Origin: Halichondria panicea
Lineage: Eukaryota; Porifera; Demospongiae; Suberitida; Halichondriidae
DNA length: 64,000 nt
Assembly: GCF_963675165.1 (NCBI RefSeq)
Contig: NC_087389.1
Span: 2,824,001-2,888,000 of the forward strand
Reading direction: 5' to 3'
The notes under the pieces were generated by a model. It was not told the origin of the DNA, did no database searches, and saw nothing but the letters and a program-made list of their open reading frames with translations. A program made the translations under genes and the position numbers. Positions 1-11,100 of this stretch are shown here, in pieces. Each line of letters begins with the position of its first letter. The stretch's first letter is position 1.

Positions 1-328
1 GGCCACGTCTTCCATTATACAGTATGCACATTATACTTTATGTAGGTGATAGGTATACACGACCCCTGTTGCTTAGGCCCTGATAAAATAATTATGCTCG
101 GAATATTTTTAGCATAATAGGTGTCTAAAGAATAATTGGGGATAATAGGCATCAATGTTGCTTTTCAGTAAAGATCATTAAATTTTTTTTTTCATTAAGT
201 TTTGCACAACAACGTCTTAATTTAAGTCAGCACGATAATGTCATGATGTCTTGCGTCAAGTTGTGTGCTGTGTTTATGTCAATACCTTCTAAATATTATG
301 TCGGGAATAATCAGATTTGATATGGTAT

Positions 329-1253
329 GTGCAAAATATGGACTCTGGACTCTAGACTGGACTGGACTTTGGACTGGACTGTGGATTGATCTCAACTAGA
401 CTGTGGGCAATGTAGCTAGCCGGCTTTAGTCATTGCTTGCTGTACGTTACAAATCCTGCAAAGACAACTGTAAGGTGCCAGACAAATCAACAAGCAGTAA
501 ACAAGCCTACCATTTCACCCTCAGTGTCCCTAATATCCTCTGGCAGTGTCCCTATTACTCACTCTACCCACAAATGCACACATTGATACAAAACAAAAAT
601 TCACAGGAGTAACTGCACTGCTGCTGAGTTTTAATATCTTAACGTCAGGTGGAACAACTAAACTTGCCAGGATGAACAGTTGACAAACTGCTGTGATGGA
701 GGATATAATTATAGTAGTGTGCTGCTTGCTCTAGACCAGGCTTCTGGAGTGTCTCGACTCTGTAAGGCCTTCTTTCAAACCTACTATTGCCAAGTGTATG
801 GAGGCAATGGTATAGGAGTTCCTCCTGCAACCTTGACACACTGTACTAAGAATGGATTGCAAGTGTTACAGGCTGGTATAATTATGCTTGTGGTGCTCCT
901 TGTGTACTCTCGGTGCGGCGCTAGTAGTAGTGTGTACGTGTGCTTGTAGAAGATTCTGTGTTGCATGTGAAAACTTCCCAGGAGCAAAATTATGAATAGG
1001 CCTAAGATGGCTCAAACTATTTTGGGGGTAGAGTAATTATAGGAGGAGTAGCGTATAGGGACACTGCCAGAGGATATTAGGGACACTGAGGGTGAAATGG
1101 TAGGCTTGCTTACTGCTTGTTGATTTGTCTGGCACCTTACCGTTGTCTTTGCAACGTACAGCAATTATAGCAATGGCTAAAGCCGGCTTGCTACATTACC
1201 CACAGTCTAGTCGAGTCGAGTCGAGTCCACAGTCCAGAGTCCATGTTTTGCAC
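329..1253. mobile_element. 0.92-kb non-autonomous element with about 220-bp terminal inverted repeats
   Basis: Left arm 329-555 and right arm 1050-1253 are inverted copies (gtgcaaaatatggactctgg against its complement; the arms meet the centre at tcctctggcagtgtccct). The middle (about 500 bp) has only small ORFs. It lies where the last intron or exons of saccharopine dehydrogenase copy B would be. Confidence 0.8.
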
Positions 1254-1350
1254 TCACCCGATTTTATATGATGGATTTTTGGTGAGAATAGGCACGTTCT
1301 TCAAAAATTAAAGAACGTAAAAAAATCAGGGCCTATACTGTTACTTATAC

Positions 1351-2884
1351 CTGTTTGTCTGGCCATTCTATGCCGATAAAATGGTGAAGAAATATGGCAT
1401 CCCTCTCTCCTGGTTCATAGGCGAGCAACCTCTCCAAATATGCACATAAAGTATCCAGTGGACTGCCAATCAGTTGAACCGGGTCGTCGGAGAGTAACCT
1501 CAATCTGTATCAAAGCAAAATATTATGTACACATGCTACCAAACTATTATAATACATACTCTTCAATGGACTTAAAAAGATGGTCATCCTTGCTGACAGC
1601 CTGGTACACACTAGAGCGAATGTCGAAATGTTTTTTTATGTCTTCTTTTGAGACCAGCATGGCCAGAAGGTCTCTCTATTGTTGAATACAAATGCTTTTT
1701 AAAACTACACAGAAATCTGACTAACCCATTTCACTAGTGAAGTAGCACCCTTCCCAAATCTCTGATGTTCTTTCGTACTCAACAACCCCATCTTGTTTAA
1801 TCCTTGAAAAATCTTGCATGTTCCCTACAGCAAATTAAGAACAGCAAGTTAATTATTTAACAAATTAATGCATCAAAGCCTTGCGCTGGTCATAGCTATA
1901 ATTATTATAATTTTAGACACTAGTTGATAAGATCTACATGGGAAGTACATGGGAAGTACATGGGAAAAGTGCCTCAGAGCAGGTATACTATGGGACTTAG
2001 TATACCTGCAAATTTACATAGTATACCTAGTATTCCGGTGTCAAGTAATTGTATTGTAGTCAAGCGGTTTGCGCATGCGCACTAGTGTCTAAATGAGTTA
2101 GATACTGTTTTGGAGGTGTCTATGGGATTTAGAAGCCCAAAGGCACTGATTTAGTATCCCGAGCGTAACTATTATATAGTCAGCAGGATCTCTCTCTTGA
2201 GGTCTACAAATCCACAAGGTAGCTACCCTAACCTAATGCGTTGCACCAATAATCATGTTCCAAATTCTGCATGATTGGCACATTGGCTGAATTAAGCTAT
2301 GTTATAATTGATCTCCTGGTTCAAATTTATCAGGCTTGGTACCATGCGGTCAGGCCTTAAACCATGGCGGATTCATCAACTATAACTAGTAATTTTGCTC
2401 TTGTCTTGGGAGAGAGGTATTCTAGACAGCTAGGCTAGAAAACTTAGCTAGAGGCAGGCTCCCCGCTTATAGGCAACAACAACTAGTTATAAACGAATTG
2501 ACATCACTAGTAGTTTAACCAAATTCTTAGAAGACTGAAAAAAGCGAAAACAACACCTGACAGGTGAAGTTGTAACACAATAGTAAAAAAATCTTGGAGT
2601 AGGGCTACATGTACATGTATATAGTCTCGTTCTGAGGCCAATTTTTATTTAATAGAAGGGATGGTGAAACAATATTAATGCGTAAATATTTCTTCTATTG
2701 CCTATACGTTAACAGCTGAGTTCGAAATCAATGATGTTATACTAGCTGCATGTTGAACAAAACTTCAAATTTTTATGCCTCGGTGCGCATGCGCAAGCAA
2801 GGTATACGGTAGTGTGTTTGTGTGTGCGTGTGTGTGTGTGTGTGTGTGCGTGTGCATGCGTGTGTGTGTGTGTGCGTGTGTGTG

Positions 2885-2915
<31 letters not shown>

Positions 2916-5900
2916 AGACTGCTAGCTACAGCTGCTCAAGGATCAATGAAATGCAAGTAAGAGTTTCTATAGGCTTCTAGTCATGTTTTTCTTTATTTTA
3001 ATTTGTGGATTTGCAAAATAATGCTTTGTTCTCAAATTATGCCTAATTTTGCTTACTTAGAATGCCATTGCAGCCTTTTGGAAGAGTGCGTAGCAAAATT
3101 TGTTCACCGAGTGTTGCTACTATGCTTATAGTAGTTAGCTCTGCATGCACTAGAACGCTAGCTATTGGTAGCTGCAAGAGTGAGAAGAGAGCTACAAGGC
3201 TCTGCGCAGCCATCAATTTTAGACTTAAACTTTTGGCATCAATCGTTTTTAACAACAGTCGTGGTTGATCATTCATTACCCACTATTCGAATTTCCCTGT
3301 GATTCTGGAATCTGCCTGCATGCAGCAAAAATTAATTAATGCATCTGATCATGATAATTATAATGTGTCATGCACTCCTGAATAGTAGCTTTATGTTATG
3401 TAGCTTTGGCACCTCCACCGAGGCATCATTAAAATAATTAGCACTACCTTAATTATCTTATTATATAAAGCTTACTTATTTACCTTGTATCTCAGTGTTC
3501 CCCTAATGACTGTCTGTGCCTCGGGAATACCATATATGTCAATATAATTGAGTGAGTTCCTGTTGAAGTAGCCATCGAAGTCCATTTTCGGGTGAAGGTG
3601 GGAGAATGACTGCAGATTTTCTGGAGCCATTAATTGTCCCGGAGCTGTCTCAAATATCTACATGATGATGGATCTCAAAATGAATATGGTGTGACATTCT
3701 TACTTGGTTGTCTCTTTTGTACTTGCCCTGGTTAAGAGCCGCTAGCAAAACTCCCTTGGGACTCCAGCTGTATATGCATGGTGTTACGATTATTAATAGT
3801 ATGGCTATAAGAGTGCAATATGGGATTAATAGCACGAGTAACAGCAATGGCAAGGATACTAATTGCACAAGGCGTAGCCGAGTGCTATTAACCTTGCCAG
3901 TGCTTGTTGTTTTGAGTGCTATTAATCCCTTATTCCACGAGTAACCATACTATTGATACAATGCGTTGTCATTGACAGCGTGCAATTACTTGATAGGTAA
4001 TTGCACGCTGTCAATGACAATGTGCACCGGATATGATACGGGATTAATTGCTGTACACTCTCCAGTCACTAATAGCACATCATACGATTAGTATAATTAA
4101 TAGTATGGCTATTCGTGCAATATGGGATTAATAGCACGAGTAACAAGCAATGGCAAGGTTAATAGCACTCGGCGTATGCACGAGTAGCCATACTATTGAT
4201 TGTTAATCGTTTGTGATGCAGTTTTAAGGACATTTTTAGCTGCAGTTTCAGTAAAAAAACATTAGCGGCGGCTGTTATTCGAACGTGCGGTCGTCAAGGC
4301 AATAATTGCACGTCGTTAATGATGACGTGCAATTACTGCCTTTACGACGTGCAATTACTGATACGCGATTAATCACTGTACGAATTACAATGAATAATAG
4401 GACAACATGCGATTATGGCTATAATCAATAATGCTAACCTGAACTTGTATCTCAAAGGATTGTTAGCATAATCTGGATGAGGTAACCCTCCGCACCAAGA
4501 CTCAAACGAAACTACCTACATTGTATTATATGAACTCAAAATTATAATCAGCAAATTAATATACCTTTCCACCGTTGCTGTGAACCTCATCAAAACACTC
4601 CATTGCCAACATGTGGTCTATTCCAGGATCAACACCGACTTCATTCATCAGAGTTATACCAGCGTCCATGGCAGGTTTATGAAACTCCTGCATACATGTA
4701 AAGATAAAAAACACGTTCGTATAGTAACAGGCTATTTGCAGTCTGCATGAGAACTACAATCAAGCTACAATGTCATTTACCTGCAGTTCTGATGTGACAT
4801 AACTTGATGTGACAAGACTTTTCCTATGTTTAATGCACTGTTTTGCCGCAAGTGTGTGTTGAGTATGGAGCACATTGCTGTAACAGTTAATCAACATTTT
4901 ACTCCATTACTGCACCAGTCATCAAAATAGTATATAATGCACATACTGTGCTGTTTGTATTAAATTATCGTCCCCCATGCAATTAAGAAAGACGTAGTGT
5001 GGCTGTTGAAGGCCAAAAAGGGGTTACGAAAACCCGGTATATAGTCTAGAAGTGATTTTGAAGCAAAAATTGTCCTAATTAAAAATACTTCAGTAAACTA
5101 TTAAGAACTGTCAAGTAGCCGCTTTTAAGTTAGTCATTCACAATAGACAAACATAAGACAGTGGAGCACACATTTTTAGTAGAACTAATAGAAAACGGCA
5201 CAATCAATGCAGCCTACAGAAATTGCATAATTCTATTTCTAACATAATGATTAGCTAATTACTCCCCCTTTAAGATGTGATCGTCGACATAATACATTCC
5301 TGTATATATAGGTACAAGGTTTTGAAATCTCAAGGGATGTACTAAGTTCTATAGTAGTCACAGCAACATCTGCTGCACGATCGGTAATTCCTGTATAGGT
5401 TGCATGTTTTCAGTTCAGTTCGAGTTTTTTGGTTGCTGTGTATACAGGCAGCACATCTAAATCAGGTGGTAATTCCACTTTCATTTTACGTTTTCTGTTC
5501 CTAGTGTGACAACAAAGTAAGCGTTCATCCATTCAATTCTAACATGAGTGAACCACAACTTTTGCCTAATGGTCCTATGGTTATACCATCTTGTCCCCTT
5601 GCAAATAATAATTGTAATTATGTTTGAAATTACTTTGAAGTTGAAGAAGTCTATATATGAATGGAAATCTTTAACTTCGAAACTTCTATATTCTTTGCCT
5701 TAGAGTCGTGCTGCATGTGCTAAGCTTTCTCCTATCTCATTCGGCTTCATCGGATCAAACCTCGTCCTAGCTAAGGTGCTTCTAACATTTTTGCTGTACT
5801 TAGAAACACGTGAGTGTTAGGAAATCCAGCACTTATACTCTCGCAATCTACGAATACTTCCTTTGTTTAAATCCTTTCTTCACTATTCATTTTACACTGC

Positions 5901-7764
5901 CCTCTCAGCAAGCCCATTCAAAGAGGGGGTGACACGGGGCTGAAATCAAATGCTCAATTCCATTGACTTTTAGAAACTTCAGGTAGCTCAACTTGTGTGA
6001 ACAAAGTTTTTAGTTGAGAGTAGATGGAGTAGATTGCCCCTCCCCCCAAGACAAGTTACTCGTGAGCAAAATTCTCGATCCCCTCTTTTCTAAACGCATG
6101 CGAAAACAACAACACCTTAATTATGCATGCACAAAAGAAGTAGTTGGAACTTCAAGAGATTATATAAGACAAACGAGCAGACAGAAGAAACCGATGTCAC
6201 AGTTTATACTGTAATACACAACTGTACTTTGTCAAAATTATTAATCAGACTCTCTGTCAATGTGTCCTGTAATAATTACAGAGAGAACATGCATGCCATG
6301 GTACTGACTACAGCTTCATTAGTGAGCTAGGTCACTTTACTCCTTATTTTTTCTTGAGGAGGGCATGGCCATGCAGATATTACTCCAGGGCAGAGGAGGT
6401 ACGTACAACAGGGGGTGCAGCTCTAGCAATTAGTCTTTGATTGAGCACTAATTATCCGCCCACGTCGTGTGTTATTGCTGAGTGTAATCAAAGGCTAATT
6501 GCTTGAGCTGCACCGCTCCTGTTGGACCTCTTGTGTCTCCAGGGGGGACAAGTTACTCCAGAGCAATTGGTCCTGGGGGGGACAAGTTAGACGACAAGTT
6601 ACTGAGTCTGGTCCCCCCAGGAAAAATTGCTGAGTCCCGAGTAATGCATCCAGGGGAAGGGGGGCAATTGCCGTATAGCACTAAATTTTCACGGATTGCT
6701 CAAACTAGACATTTTGCAGATTTTATTTCGAGGATAAGAGGTTCAATTAATGACCACATCCCTACAGTAGAGAGGTTTTTCAACCAATTTTCGGGGGCAC
6801 TAAATTTTCGAAAATAACTAGCTGTATAGTATTGTGGGAGAAATCCACTCCGTGACAGATCTATCACGCATACATTTCTAGCGTAATTATAATGGCCAGG
6901 CCCATCAAGAACTATAGCCATGCATAATGTGAGAACAAAACGCGATATTATAGTGCAACAACGTCAAAATTAATACCTACAGCACAAGTAAGTACATCAG
7001 TTAGTTAGACTGATGCCCGAGGGCTGCATTGATAATTGCACTTGTGCCGTGCAATACCGTATCAAATACACAATTGTGATTGCCATGCATGGTCGTGTAG
7101 CACAACGTCACATAGGACTGATCTTTGCTGTAGAATTATGCCCAGCCCTATAAGGCTTGCTGAGTTGTGACGCTTTCAATGCTGCAAACTACTGGCCAAC
7201 TCTTATAAAATTGCAGAACACAATGTTTATAATTATAGTGGCGTAGGAAGCAATTTCTCAATGGGGGGGGGGGGGCGGGGGCGGGAGTTGAATGGATAAG
7301 AGTCTACATAGTGCAGCTTGGATATGGTATCAAGAGTATACATCTCTTGTGACATGCATGGGTCAGATGCGCACTTACCTAACCACAAGTTCATGGCTGC
7401 CCACCAGCATACTTAGATTTGACTCAGAATAAACATCCAATTCCACTGCACTTGTGTTTTTAAATTTTTCTGCCAACCGCTGAGCTTGTTCAATAACGTT
7501 GGATGCTAAGCACAAGACATTTTAATATAATTTGGATTTCTGGGACTATATGACAACTAAGCATGCATACATACATGTAGCTACAGCAATGTGCGTATAC
7601 ATTGTACATCATACTGACTATACTAATTGACAATGCATGCATGCATGCATGTGTTATGTACCAACTGTTACTGCAACTTTTCCATCTCTGGTTAAATACT
7701 CCACCAAAGGGCCAGCAGTGAAGCCAGATCCCAGCACCAGAACTTTTCTCAGGGCACTTGCCAT
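1351..7764 (-). CDS. Saccharopine dehydrogenase copy B (diverged, 3' end not seen)
   Basis: This is the second tandem copy of an NAD(P)-dependent saccharopine dehydrogenase, which splits saccharopine into glutamate and aminoadipate semialdehyde in lysine catabolism. Exons on the minus strand are 7662-7764, 7379-7505, 4781-4877, 4565-4687, 4439-4515, 3704-3767, 3484-3657, 1726-1824, 1560-1675 and 1351-1504, giving 378 codons in frame. It starts [18 protein letters not shown], a Rossmann GxGxxG loop. [18 protein letters not shown] and [14 protein letters not shown] are conserved. Differences from copy A: the segment [10 protein letters not shown] reads [10 protein letters not shown]; exon 6 is split by a 46-bp intron; exons 7 and 8 each carry one extra codon. 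The last two exons found in copy A (about 74 codons) are not seen in 1-1350. They may lie beyond the left edge or be lost, since a 0.9-kb inverted-repeat element occupies this place. It could be a neofunctionalised gene or a young pseudogene; no stop or frameshift was found. Confidence 0.8.
2776..3275 (+). repeat. GT-microsatellite-bearing interspersed repeat, copy 1
   Basis: The family layout is cctcggtgcgcatgcgcaag, then a (GT)n tract (2812-2914 here), then agactgct..acagctgctca, then a conserved 300-bp tail (ttctataggcttctag, tttgcaaaataatgctt). Further copies are at 8526-9075, 33140-33380 and 33408-33800. It lies in an intron of saccharopine dehydrogenase copy B. Confidence 0.75.
3785..4440. 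repeat. Nested palindromic elements (attaatagtatggct family)
   Basis: Two inverted-repeat units (about 3785-3955 and 4085-4205), each starting attaatagtatggctat and ending with the complement, flank a second palindrome with gtgcaattact/agtaattgcac arms (3960-4020, 4295-4390). A related copy is at 32465-32760. It is intronic in copy B. Confidence 0.7.
4900..6380. other. Intronic spacer without recognised features
   Basis: AT-rich sequence in the 2.5-kb intron of saccharopine dehydrogenase copy B. I see only small spurious ORFs and no repeat with clear ends. Confidence 0.5.
6391..6533. repeat. Short inverted-repeat element (cagaggaggtac family)
   Basis: Arms cagaggaggtacgtacaaca ... tgttggacctcttg, with inner arms gtgcagctctagcaattag/ctaattgcttgagctgcac. 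A relative is at 53612-53754. It is in the 2.5-kb intron of copy B. Confidence 0.7.
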
Positions 7765-8116
7765 CTAACTTGTCAAAATATTGAGCTATACTTTCTCTTC
7801 AATTACTCCAGTGGATCAATTTATCTTAGACACATGCACTGACTTTGAAATCATGTTGCTTACACAAAAAGCACTCACAAACATTTGGAATTTTAAGCAG
7901 CATGCATTCCAATCATACCTACTAGATAATCAGTTGTTGCATGCAGCTACTAATAAGCTTTGCCATGCCAACCAATGCACGAGATATTGGACCCACATGA
8001 AGCTGAATTATGTGAGCATGAGCCCAGATTGTCATTGTATAAACCGAGCCATTAATTTTTGTTAAACTAAACATGCACAGTAAAACACAGTAAACACTAC
8101 ACATTGAAACATACAA

Positions 8117-11100
8117 TCAGCTTATGTTCATCACAGAAGCTTCAATCCCCTCTCTCTTTAACGCTCTCAAGATAGGTTTGTAGATATCTTCGGAGGTGGG
8201 GGTCACAATTCCATGCTTCTTTATCTCCCCTGCAAATAAAACAGTATAGATACACCTTCATGATACTCATTCAATACTCTCACCATTGAGTATCATTTTA
8301 GCAGCTATGGCAGTGGGCTTCCCTACAGTTTGTGCCATTGCACTAAATCCATTTGGTGCTCCGTACATAGTAAAATCAATATGTCTTTTCTCCACCTAGA
8401 TGAATGTGTTAAATTGTGGAATGCAACTCAGTATACATGTCAAAAGTACAAAAATACTTGCATAACTGTACACAATAATATTGGGGACAAGTTTTGTGTG
8501 TATCAAATCAATAACATTATTTATGCCTCGGTGCGTCAAACAAACTTCTATCTACTTCCTTCAATCCACTTTCGTCCTTTGTGATGTCATTGTTTTACTG
8601 AGCATATTTTGCGTTAGCTGGTATCTGGCTAATGGTTAGCGCATGCGCAAGCAGTCGATACCAGGCCCATCTTCAGAGGAAGTGCGGCCTGGGATCGAGG
8701 CTGAGTATGAGCAAGTGAGATATGTGGTAGAGTATTTGTGTGTGTCTGTCTGTGTACGTGCATCTGTGTAGACTGCTAAAATAGCTGCTATGATCAATGA
8801 AGTCCAAGTAAGAGCTTCTATAGGCTTCGATCTAGTCACTTTTTCCTTGGATTTCAATTTTTGGATTTGCAAAATAGTCCTTTGTTCTTGCCATTGCAGT
8901 CTCTTCATACTTGTGCTTGGCAAAATATTCTACTTACATGTATATATAGTAGCTGACTCTGTATGCACTAGAATGTTTGCTATATTGGTATAGCTGTAGG
9001 AGCAAAGAAAAAGATACGCGCATATGCAAAGCTGTACTGTTTCATTGAGTACAGCCACTTTTAATTATGGACTTCGAACTTTTGGTAACCTTCTTAGCAA
9101 CCATCTGGTTGATCATTTTGCATCATCCATTCCTGAAAAGTATTAGCTTCCATGTGCAGAGCGGTGTTTTTATACCACCATTATTATTAAATTTTTTTAC
9201 AAACATTATTATTCACCTGTTTGTCTGGCCATTCTATCCCAATGAAGTGATGTAGAAATATGGCATCCCTTTCTCCTTGTTCATAGGTAAGCAACCTCTC
9301 CAAATGTGCACATAGAGCATCCAGGGGACTGCCAACCATATCCACTGGGTCATCTGACAGTAGTCTCAAGCTGTATACACAATGTCATAGGAATGCCACG
9401 TACATGTACAACGTACTCTTCAATTGACTTCAGGACATCGTCATCCTTGCCAACAGCCTCATACACACTGGAGTGAATGTCCGATTTCCGTACATCTGTT
9501 TGCGAAATCAGAATGGCCATCAGGTCTCTCTAGTGAATATAAAGTTACACAATAAAAAATAAATTTTGCAGGGAAATCGTATTTTACATACCCATTTCAT
9601 ACTAGCAGCATCCTTCATCAATCTCTGGTTTTCCACCAGGCTCAACAGTCCCAGTTTGTACATCGCTTGAAGTATTTTGCAAGTTCCCTGCATAAATTAA
9701 CTTCTTTAGTATGGCAATGTATATAATTATGATTCTTTATATCACGTTGTTACCTAACAAATGTGTAATATAAAACCCTTCTGTGTTATTATAATTATTA
9801 TCCATGAACTGCTTGGAAAGCTAAATCTGTGCTTGCGTAACATGTAGTTGCTTTGTCAACAAGAAGGATGCGTAGCAACAAGTTGAAGACGAGTTAAGAG
9901 AAAGAAGACGGCTAAGAGACAAAAAAATAAGACTCTAGCACACATCACACGGTATGCTGAGGAGGTTGGACATGCGTCATAGTGTTTTACGGAGGAAATG
10001 TGTGCATGGAGAGATATACGGAAACTTACAGAGAACAGTAGCTATCCTACTAGCTAAGCTAAAAGACTACAAACAATTTTAGCACTCCGTACTAGTACTA
10101 AATGATGCTAAAAATACGCACTGAATCTAGAAAGTGAGTAGCATAGTCATAAAACTTCGAGCTGTTGCTACACTTCCCTTTGTTTTTTTTACTCATGTCT
10201 TGATGTATCAGGTATACCAATCATTTAAACAACTACGACTCATAACCAACAGGAGATATAATACAAGAGAGATAAGCGCATAAGAATGGAAGAGTTATGA
10301 ATGCTGACTCAGCTGGATCGAATGTGATTATTGATGACTACTGATGAAGCTTGTCTAGCATCAGAGGAGGTACGACATAGGTTGACCTTTTGCTAATCGG
10401 TCGCTAATGAGTTACTCCCGTATTGCATTCCTGCACATGACAGGATTTAACGCCCACATTTACCTAGAGAAGGTGTGGCCTCGCGTCATAAATTATCAAC
10501 AAGTTTCACGGAGAAATTACTTGAGTGTACGGAGAAAGAAGAGTGGAAGCACAACACCAAAACTTGCTCTCCTAGCTAGCTAAAAGACTACAAACGATCG
10601 TAGTACTCCACAGTAGTTATAAATAATGCCTTGCTATATCCTGTGACATAAGAACATGAATAGCATAGAAGAAATGATAAATTTACAGTGTAAACACGAA
10701 GAACAGTAAAATAGCGCTGACAGTGCATAAAATACCTGCTGAGTCAACACAAAAATCATGTGGGCGTGGACACTTGTCATGCCGCAGGAATGCAATACGG
10801 GAGTAACTCATTAGTGACCGATTAACAAAAGGTCAACCTATGTCGTACCTCCTCTGGTCCAGCATCCTCTGCATGGTTAGCCTCGATTCCAGGCCACTCT
10901 TCCTCGAAGAGAGGGCCTGGTATCGACTGCTTGCGCATGCGCTAACCATTAGTCAGATACCGGCTAACGCAGGATAACAACGTGTATGCTCAGTAAAACA
11001 ACGACGTCACAACGAACGGAAGTGGATTGAAGGAAGTAGATAGAAAGTTCGATTGAAGGGTTTCTAGCCCATCTGAGAAAGAGCTGATAGCTACCCGTAG

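Noticed and set aside
2775-2960. 61-aa ORF over the GT tract
   Set aside because: It is a microsatellite translation (Cys-Val repeats) with no coding context.
6503-6817. 104-aa Gly/Pro-rich ORF
   Set aside because: It runs out of an inverted-repeat element into spacer and has no splice or family support.
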